Under the pieces are notes generated by a model, which was given only the letters and a program-made list of their open reading frames with translations, had not been told where the DNA came from and searched no databases. The position numbers and the translations under genes were made by a program. 64,000 bases of DNA, taken from positions 1-64,000 of the forward strand of contig NZ_LROZ01000011.1 of assembly GCF_001549985.1 (NCBI RefSeq). Reading direction: 5' to 3'. Positions 52,618-62,161 of this stretch are shown here, one piece after another. Every line of letters begins with the position of its first letter. The first letter of the stretch is position 1. This stretch comes from Myroides odoratus (lineage in GTDB: Bacteria; Bacteroidota; Bacteroidia; Flavobacteriales; Flavobacteriaceae).

Positions 52618-53181
52618 TTAAAAAGCATATATTTTATCTGGTGTCACACAGTAATCTAGCGCAACATCGAGGGCAGAAACATCTTCAATTTTGGGTTCCG
52701 CTTCAAAGAAGCTAAGTCCAACTTTGATTACCTCAGGTTTACATTTTTCCAAGAATCGATCGTAGAATCCCTTTCCATAGCCTACACGATTGCCTTTTTC
52801 ATCAAAAGCCAACAACGGAACGAAGACAACATCCAACTGATTTTCTTGGATTTGAATTCCCTCTTGTGGTTCTGGTATTCCATAACTATTTACGCGTAAT
52901 ACTGTATTATCCGTCAATAAAAAGTGTTGCATCTCTCCCGTTTTGAAATCGGATTTCGACAGAATTATATTTTTATCCTTACCTGCTAACACCTGCATCA
53001 AGTAATCCGTATCTATTTCCTTTTTCTTTACAATAGACAAAAACAAATGGTAATTGATCTTATCCCAAATAGGCAAGCGCAAACATTGATTCGCAATGGC
53101 CAAGCTTCTTTCCTCAACCTCCTCATCTGTGAGTATTTCTCTAGCGTGGATGTACTTTTGACGTGCTGTAGTTTTATTCAT
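52618..53181 (-). CDS. 5-Formyltetrahydrofolate cyclo-ligase
   Basis: A 187-residue enzyme (from the ATG at 53181, MNKTTARQKYI) that turns 5-formyl-THF into methenyl-THF. The ATP/folate site motif is VPLLAFDEKGNRVGYGKGFYDRFL. The 25 residues upstream of this Met do not resemble the family and lie inside the preceding gene. The start overlaps the end of the desuccinylase-like gene by 8 bases, implying translational coupling. Confidence 0.94.
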   Translation of the reverse strand: MNKTTARQKYIHAREILTDEEVEERSLAIANQCLRLPIWDKINYHLFLSIVKKKEIDTDYLMQVLAGKDKNIILSKSDFKTGEMQHFLLTDNTVLRVNSYGIPEPQEGIQIQENQLDVVFVPLLAFDEKGNRVGYGKGFYDRFLEKCKPEVIKVGLSFFEAEPKIEDVSALDVALDYCVTPDKIYAF

Positions 53182-54130
53182 TGGTTGTGTTTTTTGACAA
53201 GTGAAATATAGCATCCCCTTGATAAACAATAGGCGAATCATTAACATTAATAACATATCCGCTATTGGGTGCTTTAATCATTACATTTTCTCTTCCATAA
53301 GGGTCTGAGATATACGCAAGCGCTTCTCCTTTTCTCACAAAGGTTCCCACAGCAACTTGATCATGCATTAAACCAGATTGCTTTGCTCTAATCCAAACAG
53401 ATTGACTAATAATTACCATCTTCTCCTGGCGTTTTTCAACTTCAATCTCTTCGCGTAACATATCAAAATGACGAAGAACACGCTTAGTTCCTTCTACTCC
53501 CATTTTAGACACTTCTGCATTAATGTCTAGCGATTTTCCGCCTTCAAACAACAACATTTTAACTCCGCGCTTGGCACAAGCACTGCGAAAAGATCCTGTA
53601 ATTTGGTTGGAATACAATAAGAAAGGGGGATGGAAAATTTCTGCTAAAGGCTCCAGCACTGCTTTATCATCCATCGAGATGCGCAACTGAGGAGCATTGA
53701 ATCGGCTTTGCCCTCCTGCGTGAAAATCAATCACAAAATCGACATGTGGAATAATATGCGTTAAGATATGATAAGCAAAACGCCCTGCTAAAGAGCCCGT
53801 TTTACTACCTGGGAATACGCGATTTAAATCTCTCCCATCGGGAAATTCACGCGTTTTGTTAATAAATCCAAAGATATTAATGACTGGAATACAAATAATC
53901 GTACCTCTTTTTGGGCGATTTAAACCCTGATGTACAATTTGGCGCACAATATCAACCCCATTAAGCTCATCTCCGTGTAATCCTGCTGAAAAGAGTATTG
54001 TGGGTCCCTCTTCTAAGGCGCGTGAAATAATTACGGGGATTTTTAATTTAGTTGCCGTATGTAATCGCGCAATTTCTAGATGTAGTGTCTTACTTTCTCC
54101 TGGTAAAATAACTTCCTCTAATATCTTCAT
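53174..54130 (-). CDS. Succinylglutamate desuccinylase/aspartoacylase-family protein
   Basis: A 318-residue M14-like zinc hydrolase. Zinc ligands H52 and E55 (GLHGDELNG), then GRDLNRVFPG (substrate-binding Arg) and DFHAGG with the third ligand. The C-terminal third is a beta-rich biotinyl/lipoyl-like domain (VGTFVRKGEALAYISDPYG), the arrangement of the AstE/AspA subgroup. The amide substrate is unknown. Upstream gene of a coupled pair with the folate cyclo-ligase, with no evident metabolic link. Confidence 0.9.
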   Translation of the reverse strand: MKILEEVILPGESKTLHLEIARLHTATKLKIPVIISRALEEGPTILFSAGLHGDELNGVDIVRQIVHQGLNRPKRGTIICIPVINIFGFINKTREFPDGRDLNRVFPGSKTGSLAGRFAYHILTHIIPHVDFVIDFHAGGQSRFNAPQLRISMDDKAVLEPLAEIFHPPFLLYSNQITGSFRSACAKRGVKMLLFEGGKSLDINAEVSKMGVEGTKRVLRHFDMLREEIEVEKRQEKMVIISQSVWIRAKQSGLMHDQVAVGTFVRKGEALAYISDPYGRENVMIKAPNSGYVINVNDSPIVYQGDAIFHLSKNTTNE

Positions 54131-54238
54131 AGCTCGCTTTATTTTCGAGAAGTGAAGATAGTGAAAATTGTAAAGGTGTGAAGTTGTTTTTTGTGAAGTT
54201 GGTTAGGCGATGAAGATGTGCCAAGTAAACAGTGAACA

Positions 54239-54270
54239 AAAAACGGACGAATTTACATTCGTCCGTTTTT
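54239..54270 (-). terminator. Terminator of lspA
   Basis: Perfect 14-bp stem (54239-54252 with 54257-54270, core ACGGACGAAT), loop TTAC, A/T ends. It lies 90 bases after the lspA stop. Confidence 0.88.
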
Positions 54271-54300
54271 TGTTATCTCTTCTATTATTTTATCTTATTC

Positions 54301-54333
54301 GTGTTCAATGAATCTCCACTGCGTTTCGATTTC
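54301..54333 (+). repeat. Dispersed 33-bp repeat, copy 2
   Basis: 30/33 identity to 1468-1500. It lies between lspA and its terminator hairpin, so it is transcribed as 3' trailer in the antisense sense of the + orientation. Confidence 0.85.
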
Positions 54334-54359
54334 TCATTTCCCATCTCCATTTCAAGGAA

Positions 54360-54953
54360 TTAATTTTTGAAAATGCGTTTATTCCAAACAATTAAAATTC
54401 CAACACCTACCGAGATAGCTGTATCGGCGAAATTGAAGATTGCATTAAAAAACGTGAAGTATTTTCCGCCCCAAATAGGTAACCATTCCGGCAACGTTCC
54501 TTTCCAAATAGGGAAATAAAGCATATCCACTACTTTTCCATGGAAAAGGGTTCCGTAAGGTTTATCAGTAAATAGCGTTGCCAATTGATGTGTGCTATCG
54601 TCAAAAATAACACCGTAGAAGATTGAATCAATAATATTACCGACTGCTCCAGCTAAAATCAAAGAGATTGCAACAATAAGGTAATTAGAAAGCTTTTTCT
54701 TTACAGAGTCCTGCAACCACCAACCAATACCAAATACAGCGATGATGCGAAATAACGTTAAGGCCAACTTTCCATAGTCCCCTGGAAGAGAAACTCCCCA
54801 AGCCATTCCCTCGTTTTCTATAAAATGAATTCTAAACCAATCAAAAACAAAAATTTCTTCATCTAATAAAAAATTCGTTTTGATGTAGATTTTTGACCAT
54901 TGGTCGATAATTAAAATTATAGCAGCTAATAAATAGGCTCTCTTTAATGACAT
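54360..54953 (-). CDS. lspA: Lipoprotein signal peptidase (signal peptidase II)
   Basis: A 197-residue inner-membrane aspartyl protease cutting lipoprotein signal peptides. The start is the ATG at 54953 (MSLKRAYLLAAI); the alternative at 54974 overlaps the -7 box at 54972-54979. Four helices; catalytic Asp residues in GNIIDSIFYG and FNFADTAISVG. The loop between them is longer than in proteobacteria, as usual in Bacteroidota. Many lipoproteins in this window depend on it. Follows the DksA-like gene behind a terminator, with its own promoter. Confidence 0.95.
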   Translation of the reverse strand: MSLKRAYLLAAIILIIDQWSKIYIKTNFLLDEEIFVFDWFRIHFIENEGMAWGVSLPGDYGKLALTLFRIIAVFGIGWWLQDSVKKKLSNYLIVAISLILAGAVGNIIDSIFYGVIFDDSTHQLATLFTDKPYGTLFHGKVVDMLYFPIWKGTLPEWLPIWGGKYFTFFNAIFNFADTAISVGVGILIVWNKRIFKN

Positions 54954-54971
54954 TCTCTTCAGTTTTAGAAG

Positions 54972-54979
54972 CAAATGTA
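54972..54979 (-). promoter_or_regulatory. -7 box of lspA
   Basis: TACATTTG on the - strand, 18 bases upstream of the ATG at 54953, just downstream of the terminator at 55001-55028. No clear -33 TTG. Confidence 0.55.
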
Positions 54980-55000
54980 AACGATTTTACGTGATAAAAA

Positions 55001-55028
55001 AAGCGCTCTTTTATTAAAAAGAGCGCTT
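55001..55028 (-). terminator. Terminator between DksA-like gene and lspA
   Basis: Perfect 12-bp stem AAGCGCTCTTTT (55001-55012) with 55017-55028, loop ATTA, T run on the - strand, 10 bases after the stop. Confidence 0.9.
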
Positions 55029-55038
55029 CGTTATTCAT

Positions 55039-55425
55039 TTAACGTTGCATATTTTTCGCTTCGATACTCATTGTAGCATGTGGCACTAATTTTAATCGTT
55101 CTTTGTCGATTAACTTTCCTGTCACTTTACATAAGCCATAGGTCTTATTTTCAATGCGAATTAAGGCATTTTTTAAATCTCTAATGAACTTTTCTTGACG
55201 AATAGCCAATTGAGAATTCGCCTCTTTAGACATCGTTTCACTACCTTCTTCAAATGCTTTAAACGTAGGAGATGTATCATCTGTTCCATTATTTAAATCA
55301 TTCATATATGCACTTTTGATTAATTCTAAATCAGCTTGTGCTTTTTCAATTTTAGCTTGAATCAACTCTTTGAATTCTGCCAACTCTGCGTCAGAATAAC
55401 GTACTAATTCGCCAGTCTCTTTCAT
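55039..55425 (-). CDS. DksA/TraR-family regulator with degenerate zinc finger
   Basis: A 128-residue coiled-coil protein of the DksA/TraR family, which acts in the secondary channel of RNA polymerase. The N-terminal two thirds form the long helical hairpin (AELAEFKELIQAKIEKAQADLELIK ... ANSQLAIRQEKFIRDLKNALIRIE). The C-terminal finger reads YGLCKVTGKLIDKERLKLVPHA: only one cysteine of the usual four remains, so zinc is probably not bound in the classic way. It lies 10 bp after ileS. Confidence 0.9.
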   Translation of the reverse strand: MKETGELVRYSDAELAEFKELIQAKIEKAQADLELIKSAYMNDLNNGTDDTSPTFKAFEEGSETMSKEANSQLAIRQEKFIRDLKNALIRIENKTYGLCKVTGKLIDKERLKLVPHATMSIEAKNMQR

Positions 55426-55435
55426 AATTTTAATT

Positions 55436-58400
55436 TTATTTTAAAATTAATACTCGTGTTTTCAGCTCATCAAACTCTACATCCACTCCGTTTTCTAGCG
55501 TGTCTACAAATTCTAATGTATGAGTTAATGTTTCAGATTTTATATAATCTTCATTAGCCAAAACAGCTTCTTTTATTTCTACTACATCTTGCAATGTAAC
55601 TTTTACTTTATCTGTAACTTCGAATCCACAATCTTTACGAATATTTTGGATACGGTTTACTAACTCTCTGGCAATTCCCTCTTTGCGCAATTGCTCTGTA
55701 ATTGTAATATCCAGTGCAACTGTAATACCTCCTTCATTAGCCACTAACCATCCTTCGATATCCTGAGAAATAATCTCCACATCCGAAAGTGTTAATATAA
55801 TACTTTTTTCTGTTAATTTTAAAACTATTTCACCATTTTTCTCAATCTCAGCAATATCCTCTTGGGTGAAATTTTGTATTTCCTTAGCAATCAAGCCCAT
55901 ATCTTTACCAAAACGCGGTCCTAATGTTTTAAAATTAGGTTTTATTTGTTTCACTAAGATACCCGAAGCATCATCTAACAGCTCAATTTCTTTTACGTTT
56001 ACCTCCGCTTTAATCAAATCTTCAACAGCTTGAATCTCTAAACGCTGATTTTCATCCAAAATTGGAATCATAATGCGTTGTAACGGTTGACGTACTTTAA
56101 TCATTTCTTTCTTGCGAAGTGATAAAACTAAAGAAGAAATAATCTGCGCTTTATGCATTCTGCTTTCTAACCCTGCATCGACAAATGAAGCATCAAATTT
56201 CGGGAAATCAGCCAAATGTACGGATTCAAAATTTTCTGAATTCGTTATTGATGTTAAGTCTCTGTAAAGTCTATCCATGAAGAATGGAGCAATAGGAGCA
56301 CCTAATTTAGCTACTGTTACCAAACACGTATATAACGTTTGATATGCCGCAATTTTATCTTGCGCATATTCCCCTTTCCAGAATCTTCTACGACACAAAC
56401 GCACATACCAATTACTCAAGTTTTCTGTTACAAACTCAGTAATTGCTCTTGCTGCACGCGTTGGTTCATATTCTGCATAGCACTCATCTACTTTTTGCAC
56501 CAATGTATTTAATTCGGATAGAATCCAACGGTCAATTTCGGGTCTATCTTGAACAGGAACCTCTGCTTCTGCGTATTTGAATCCATCAATATTAGCATAC
56601 AAAGCAAAGAAGTTATAGGTATTATATAATGTACCAAAGAATTTTCTTCGTACTTCTGTAATACCTTCTAAATCGAATTTCAAGTTATCCCATGGGTTTG
56701 CATTTGATATCATATACCAACGTGTTGCATCAGGCCCATGCTCAGCTAGTGTTTCAAATGGATCAATTGTATTGCCTAAACTCTTAGACATTTTCAATCC
56801 ATTCTTATCCAATACCAGTCCATTTGACACCACGTTCTTATACGCTTTTGTATCAAATACCAACGTTGCAATCGCATGAAGTGTATAAAACCAACCACGG
56901 GTTTGATCCACTCCCTCAGCGATGAAGTCAGCTGGATATGCTCCGTTCTGATCCACCAATTCTTTATTTTCAAATGGATAATGCCATTGTGCATACGGCA
57001 TTGCTCCAGAATCAAACCAAACATCTATTAAATCAGATTCGCGATACATCGGTTTACCACTTGGAGAAACTAAAACGATACCATCTACTACATTTTTGTG
57101 CAAGTCGATTTTGTCGTAGTTTTCTTCAGACATATCGCCAACGATAAATCCAGCATACGGATTATCTTTTTGTAGTCCTGCTTGTTGAGATTTTTCAATC
57201 TCCGCCATCATTTGCTCTACTGAACCAATGATTAATTCCTCTGTTTTATCCTCTGTTCTCCAGATTGGCAATGGAATACCCCAATAACGAGAACGAGATA
57301 AGTTCCAATCATTGGCGTTTTTCAACCAATTTCCAAAACGTCCTTCTCCAGTTGCTTTTGGTTTCCAGTTTATCGTCTCATTCAATTCGAACATACGGTC
57401 TTTTACCTCTGTGATCTTGATGAACCAAGAATCTAAAGGATAATACAATACCGGTTTGTTGGTTCTCCAACAATGTGGGTAACTGTGTACGTATTTTTCT
57501 ACTTTGAATGCTTTATTCTCTTCTTTTAGTTTAATTGCGATTTCAACATCTACCGAACGTTCTGGTGCAGTTCCTTCATCATAATACTCATTCTTCACAT
57601 ACTTACCACCTAACTCTTCGCCCATTTCTTTCACAAAACGGCCTTGTAAATCAACTAATGGCACAGGATTTCCTTCTGCATCCAAGATTAACATGGCAGG
57701 TACTTCTGGAGTTGCTTCTTTTGCAACCTTCGCATCATCCGCTCCAAATGTAGGGGCAGTATGCACAATTCCAGTACCGTCTTCTGTTGTAACGAAATCT
57801 CCAGCAATTACTCTGAAGGCATGTTCTGGATTTTGGTAAGGCAACGTATACGGCAATAACTGTTCGTATTTAATCCCTACTAAATCAGCTCCTTTAAAGT
57901 CTTTCACAACCAAATAAGGAATTTTCTTATCTCCTTCTTTGTATGCGTTTAATTCTTCTTCTGTTTCTACTGCAGCAAATTTCCCAGCGAATTGTTTCCC
58001 TACTAGAGGCTTCGCTAGAACAACTTGAATCGCTTCACCTGTATACTGGTTGAAGGATTTCACTAAAGCATAATCGATTTTTGGTCCAACCGTCAAAGCT
58101 GTATTGGATGGCAACGTCCAAGGTGTTGTCGTCCAAGCTAAGAAATGGATAGTTCCAAAACCTTGTAAAAAGTCTGGTAATGTAGCCTCTATCGCTTTAA
58201 ACTGTGCAACAATTGTAGTATCTGTTACATCTTTGTATGCCCCTGGTTGGTTAATCTCATGTGAAGACAAACCTGTACCTGCTTTTGGCGAATAAGGTTG
58301 GATAGTATATCCTTTGTACAATAAATTTTTATCATAAATCTGTTTCAACAACCACCATACTGACTCCATGTACTTTGGCTTATAGGTTACATACGGGTCA

Positions 58401-58840
58401 TTCATATCCACCCAGTATCCCATTTGTTGCGTCAGTTCATTCCATAAGTCTGTATAACGCATTACTGTGCGCTTACATGCTTGATTATATTCTTCGATGG
58501 TAATCTTTACCCCGATATCTTCTTTCGTAATCCCTAATTCTTTCTCTGTCCCTAATTCAACAGGTAATCCATGCGTATCCCAACCTGCTTTACGCTTTAC
58601 TTGGAATCCCTTTTGTGTTTTATATCGACAAAAAATATCTTTAATCGTACGAGCCATTACGTGGTGAATCCCAGGTTTACCATTAGCTGAAGGTGGTCCT
58701 TCAAAAAATACAAAAGGCTTATTATCCTCTCTCGTACTAATACTTTTCTCGAATATGGATTGTTCCTTCCAAAACTCTAGCATCTCAGATGCTACCCCTG
58801 ACATGTCAAGATTCTTATATTCTGTAAATTTAGCGCTCAT
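55436..58840 (-). CDS. ileS: Isoleucyl-tRNA synthetase
   Basis: A 1134-residue class I synthetase. The HIGH counterpart is PGIHHVMART within GPPSANGKPGIHH, followed by KRKAGWDTHGLPVE; KMSKS motif in GLKMSKSLGNTID; the editing domain includes FLAWTTTPWTLPSN and GTGIVHTAPTFGADD. Size and sequence fit the long, eukaryote-like IleRS type common in Bacteroidota, which tends to be less sensitive to mupirocin (family knowledge). It heads the unit with the DksA-like gene. Confidence 0.98.
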   Translation of the reverse strand: MSAKFTEYKNLDMSGVASEMLEFWKEQSIFEKSISTREDNKPFVFFEGPPSANGKPGIHHVMARTIKDIFCRYKTQKGFQVKRKAGWDTHGLPVELGTEKELGITKEDIGVKITIEEYNQACKRTVMRYTDLWNELTQQMGYWVDMNDPYVTYKPKYMESVWWLLKQIYDKNLLYKGYTIQPYSPKAGTGLSSHEINQPGAYKDVTDTTIVAQFKAIEATLPDFLQGFGTIHFLAWTTTPWTLPSNTALTVGPKIDYALVKSFNQYTGEAIQVVLAKPLVGKQFAGKFAAVETEEELNAYKEGDKKIPYLVVKDFKGADLVGIKYEQLLPYTLPYQNPEHAFRVIAGDFVTTEDGTGIVHTAPTFGADDAKVAKEATPEVPAMLILDAEGNPVPLVDLQGRFVKEMGEELGGKYVKNEYYDEGTAPERSVDVEIAIKLKEENKAFKVEKYVHSYPHCWRTNKPVLYYPLDSWFIKITEVKDRMFELNETINWKPKATGEGRFGNWLKNANDWNLSRSRYWGIPLPIWRTEDKTEELIIGSVEQMMAEIEKSQQAGLQKDNPYAGFIVGDMSEENYDKIDLHKNVVDGIVLVSPSGKPMYRESDLIDVWFDSGAMPYAQWHYPFENKELVDQNGAYPADFIAEGVDQTRGWFYTLHAIATLVFDTKAYKNVVSNGLVLDKNGLKMSKSLGNTIDPFETLAEHGPDATRWYMISNANPWDNLKFDLEGITEVRRKFFGTLYNTYNFFALYANIDGFKYAEAEVPVQDRPEIDRWILSELNTLVQKVDECYAEYEPTRAARAITEFVTENLSNWYVRLCRRRFWKGEYAQDKIAAYQTLYTCLVTVAKLGAPIAPFFMDRLYRDLTSITNSENFESVHLADFPKFDASFVDAGLESRMHKAQIISSLVLSLRKKEMIKVRQPLQRIMIPILDENQRLEIQAVEDLIKAEVNVKEIELLDDASGILVKQIKPNFKTLGPRFGKDMGLIAKEIQNFTQEDIAEIEKNGEIVLKLTEKSIILTLSDVEIISQDIEGWLVANEGGITVALDITITEQLRKEGIARELVNRIQNIRKDCGFEVTDKVKVTLQDVVEIKEAVLANEDYIKSETLTHTLEFVDTLENGVDVEFDELKTRVLILK

Positions 58841-58873
58841 CGTTATTATTCTACTATTTTTTAATCAATTGGG

Positions 58874-58902
58874 CGAATTTACGCATTTTCATTTAATTAC
58901 AA
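58874..58902 (-). promoter_or_regulatory. Promoter of ileS
   Basis: On the - strand TTG (58902-58900), 18-base spacer, TAAATTCG (58881-58874), one base off TAnnTTTG, 33 bases before the ATG at 58840. Confidence 0.5.
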
Positions 58903-58982
58903 ACCAAATAATTGCTACTAAAAAGAGCAAAAATTGACTGTTTTTTGTTTTTTTGAGATTGGATGGTTGTTTTTTTGGGGAG

Positions 58983-59095
58983 GCGGTGAGGTGGTGAGGT
59001 GGTGAGACGATGAGACGATGAGAGGGTGAGAAGGTGAGAAGGTGAGGAACCTCACAAAGAACAAACCTCACAAAAAAACACCTCATCGCCTCACC
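58983..59095. repeat. Inverted period-8 GRTGAG array between recO and ileS
   Basis: Eight octamers in exact register at 58983-59046 (GCGGTGAG, two GTGGTGAG, two ACGATGAG, AGGGTGAG, two AAGGTGAG). They are followed by the same unit inverted (CCTCAC at 59050, CCTCAC near 59066, CCTCATCGCCTCACC at 59081-59095), which touches the recO stop codon. The junction GTGAGGAACCTCAC is itself a perfect palindrome. The recO trailer can therefore fold into a long imperfect hairpin. Confidence 0.85.
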
Positions 59096-59809
59096 TTACG
59101 AAAATACTTCCTTCAAGATCTCCAGTGATTTTGGTTTTCTGAAAGCCGTAAAATGTACTTCATAATATTTCATCAGCAAGGCTAAAAGTGTTTTTCGATC
59201 TCGAGAAGAGAATATCTTTTGATCCGATTCAAACCCTAAGTCTAACAAACGCTTGAACAAAAATGTCTCTTCTGCATCAAAACAATTTGCAACGTGAATA
59301 TCAGTAAACACGCCTTCATACCAATCAAAATAGTGACAATCTATTGCTGAGGAATCAGGATAAAATCCGAGGTATTTTGATAATTCAACCAAGAGCAACA
59401 AGTGGAAATTCGCTGTTTCATCGTGTGTATCTAGCCATAAGAGTGCCGTCTCAATAAACGAATAAAATTGCTCATCGCGTTCTTGTTCACTCACCACCAT
59501 GCTGAGAATTTCACTGACAAAAAGAGCTATACTATTTTTGGAAAAATCATAATAAATGCTGTGATATACTTGATCAACCTTAATTTCTTTCAAGTACTCC
59601 ATCCCACCTTTATTTTTAAAAGCGAATGTAATATCCAGCAACATCAAAGGCTGAAAATACGCTATTTTCTGTGCGTTTTTTCCTTTAGCAAATGCATTGC
59701 GAACAAAAAAGGTCTGAATCCCTACTTCTTTCGTCAAGCATTTCACAATCAAGCTTTTGTCTTGGTATTTTATAGCCTGTAATACAATGGCTTTTGTCTG
59801 TATAACCAT
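59096..59809 (-). CDS. recO: DNA repair protein RecO
   Basis: A 237-residue mediator that anneals ssDNA and loads RecA with RecR. N-terminal OB domain (MVIQTKAIVLQAIKYQDKSLIVKCLTKEVG) and helical C-terminal domain (LLVELSKYLGFYPD) are typical; the C-terminal zinc cysteines of some relatives are absent, as usual in this phylum. Its start overlaps the porZ stop by one base (TAATG). The stop codon is followed immediately by repeat units. Confidence 0.93.
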   Translation of the reverse strand: MVIQTKAIVLQAIKYQDKSLIVKCLTKEVGIQTFFVRNAFAKGKNAQKIAYFQPLMLLDITFAFKNKGGMEYLKEIKVDQVYHSIYYDFSKNSIALFVSEILSMVVSEQERDEQFYSFIETALLWLDTHDETANFHLLLLVELSKYLGFYPDSSAIDCHYFDWYEGVFTDIHVANCFDAEETFLFKRLLDLGFESDQKIFSSRDRKTLLALLMKYYEVHFTAFRKPKSLEILKEVFS

Positions 59810-62133
59810 TAACGAATAATCATCAATTTTTTAACCTTGGTATTGGCGTGATCAACCGATGAGACCATGATCAAATACACGCCTGAAGCAACTCTTTTAC
59901 CATTGAATGCATGTGTATCCCAAACCACAGTTCCTCCATTCGAGGTTGCTTCAAAAACTAAATTCCCTTCGATATCTGTAATTTTTACCACAGAGCGATC
60001 CATCAATCCAACAATACGCACTTCGCCAAGGTATTCTGGGCGAACGGGATTGGGATAAGCATAAAACGAACTATTCGTATCTTGCCCTTCAGAAGTATCC
60101 GCCATAAAGGAAACAACACCTAAGTCAGTGGCAAAAAACACCTCACCTGATATAGGGTCTGTCGCAATATCATTGATGGTATTACTAGGCAATGGGGAAT
60201 TATCTTTGGTGAAATGGTAGACGATACTCTTACCAGAAGCAGCCACCAAAAATACTCCTGCATCTGCAATTGCCACCCATTTTTTATTGGCGCCGTCCAC
60301 TTCTATTTTCGTGATATACTGTTGATAAAACAATTCTTCTGCAATTCCATTTTCTTCAATCACAATATTGGTTGGTTGTAAACTCGTTGTTTGCAAAAAT
60401 TGATTGACGTTTTGAATCACACGCAATCCTTTATCGGTACCAATCCACAATTGATTGTTTTTATCTAACGCTAAGGCACTAACATTATCAGAAGGGAGAT
60501 TACCCAAATCTGAATTCAGTTTGGCAATGCGATTATTTTTTGTCTCATTAAATGCTGTTAATCCATCTTCTAGGGACGGGATCCACTTGGTCTCATTTTT
60601 ATCCACCACTAAACGCCCGTAATTTCCTCTTTTGTAATCAAACATACCGTAAGTCGAATAGTAAGATTGCCATTTTTGATTCGCATCCATAGCCTTCAAT
60701 GCACTAGATACAAAATTATTTGTTACCCACAGTTTTCCTTGTTTATCAAACACAACGCCATTTACACGTACGGTGGCATAGCCTGGAGGAAAGGAAGTGT
60801 CATTGGGATCAATTTCCATATTCTCTAAGCCAGTAGTTCCTGTATTTTCATGGTTAAACAAGACAACTTCACTATCTTGAATACTATTGTTCTTCCATTT
60901 TATTTGGAGTAATCCTGAATGGTAAGATCCTACATACAATTCTTTGTCATTTTTGGGATTTAACGCGGCATACGTTAAGGCACGTGCGTCTTTCAATGCG
61001 CCAAATGGCAAAAATTCCCATCCCTTTTTCTTATTAAAGTAACTCAATCCTTTGGCTGCTAAAGTAGGCACATACGGGTTGTACGTATTTTTATCATATC
61101 CGCCACTAATGAACCACGTACCCTCTCTTGTTGCCAAAAGTGAAAATACACGATTAGATTCCGGTCCATCAGGCGATAAAGATTCTTTTTGTCCCCCTTT
61201 TGCCAATTGAAAAAGTCCTCCTGAACTACTCGCAAAATAATATACCCCATTCACCTCAACAGCATCCACAAGATTCCCATGTTGGATTGTTTCAATTAAT
61301 TGATTTCCTCCTTGTAAAGTCAGTACTTGGGTTGCTGTAATCACTAACAATTGTCCTTGCTCGTTTTCATTGAAGTTTACTAAAGGTTGATTCGCTTTCG
61401 CTACGGTTACGACTTGATTCGGCTGAACTAATTGATAGAGGGTTTCCTCATCTTTCGCGATCAAGAAAATTTTATCCCCTATTGCATACCCTTTTTCCCA
61501 GCTTTCTCCATCCTCCCAATTATTCCATTGGCGGAAATCAACCTTATTCGGGTTTTGGAGGCCAATCTGTTTAATCCCCTCAGCTGTAAGAGCTAACAAA
61601 TCTTGATTCGTCGCTACAATATCCTTCACGATGCTATTTCTTCCATTGGATCCAATATAATAGCTATCCCCAAATGAATTATCATTCATATTGAACGCAC
61701 TAATCCCATAATTCGTAGCGATATATACTTGTCCTTTAACCTCTAGAAAAGCGTTAATTCGACGTTCAAAAACCTGTAAAGAGGGTTTATTTTTAATATC
61801 CGATAGGGTGCGTATACGATCATTTTTCAAATCAAAAACGAGCAAGCTACCATCTTCATTTCCAATTAAAAGTTTTTGATGTACCTCACTAAAATACAAG
61901 GCTGTAATTTGATTGGTTTTTAACCCACTAATGGAGTTGTACACTTCAATATTCTGTTGATTGACTGAAAAATGCAACAAAGCAGAAGGCGTTGCTCCAA
62001 AAACAACGTCGCGTCCTTTTGCAAGAGCCACAACTTCGGTGTAAGAGAAATAACTATTCCACTTGTGATTATCTTGAGCCCAAAGACTCGTAACTCCTAA
62101 AAGCAACAAATAAACTAAATGCTTGGTTTTCAT
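59809..62133 (-). CDS. porZ: T9SS-associated surface protein PorZ
   Basis: A 774-residue surface protein of the type IX secretion attachment complex, which handles A-LPS or its analogue for cargo anchoring. Signal peptide (SLWAQ), then beta-propeller blades (VVALAKGRDVVFGATPSALLHF, LWIGTDKGLRVI, LWVTNNFVSSALKA, VFFATDLGVVSFM) and a T9SS type A C-terminal domain (FYAYPNPVRPEYLGEVRI ... GVYLIMVSS ... KKLMIIR). Size, architecture and the position directly upstream of recO match PorZ. First gene of a coupled porZ-recO pair. Confidence 0.9.
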   Translation of the reverse strand: MKTKHLVYLLLLGVTSLWAQDNHKWNSYFSYTEVVALAKGRDVVFGATPSALLHFSVNQQNIEVYNSISGLKTNQITALYFSEVHQKLLIGNEDGSLLVFDLKNDRIRTLSDIKNKPSLQVFERRINAFLEVKGQVYIATNYGISAFNMNDNSFGDSYYIGSNGRNSIVKDIVATNQDLLALTAEGIKQIGLQNPNKVDFRQWNNWEDGESWEKGYAIGDKIFLIAKDEETLYQLVQPNQVVTVAKANQPLVNFNENEQGQLLVITATQVLTLQGGNQLIETIQHGNLVDAVEVNGVYYFASSSGGLFQLAKGGQKESLSPDGPESNRVFSLLATREGTWFISGGYDKNTYNPYVPTLAAKGLSYFNKKKGWEFLPFGALKDARALTYAALNPKNDKELYVGSYHSGLLQIKWKNNSIQDSEVVLFNHENTGTTGLENMEIDPNDTSFPPGYATVRVNGVVFDKQGKLWVTNNFVSSALKAMDANQKWQSYYSTYGMFDYKRGNYGRLVVDKNETKWIPSLEDGLTAFNETKNNRIAKLNSDLGNLPSDNVSALALDKNNQLWIGTDKGLRVIQNVNQFLQTTSLQPTNIVIEENGIAEELFYQQYITKIEVDGANKKWVAIADAGVFLVAASGKSIVYHFTKDNSPLPSNTINDIATDPISGEVFFATDLGVVSFMADTSEGQDTNSSFYAYPNPVRPEYLGEVRIVGLMDRSVVKITDIEGNLVFEATSNGGTVVWDTHAFNGKRVASGVYLIMVSSVDHANTKVKKLMIIR

Positions 62134-62153
62134 ACAGACTATTTACAATCAAA

Positions 62154-62161
62154 CAAATATA
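62154..62161 (-). promoter_or_regulatory. -7 box of porZ-recO
   Basis: TATATTTG on the - strand, 21 bases upstream of the ATG at 62133. No -33 TTG at the normal distance. Confidence 0.5.
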
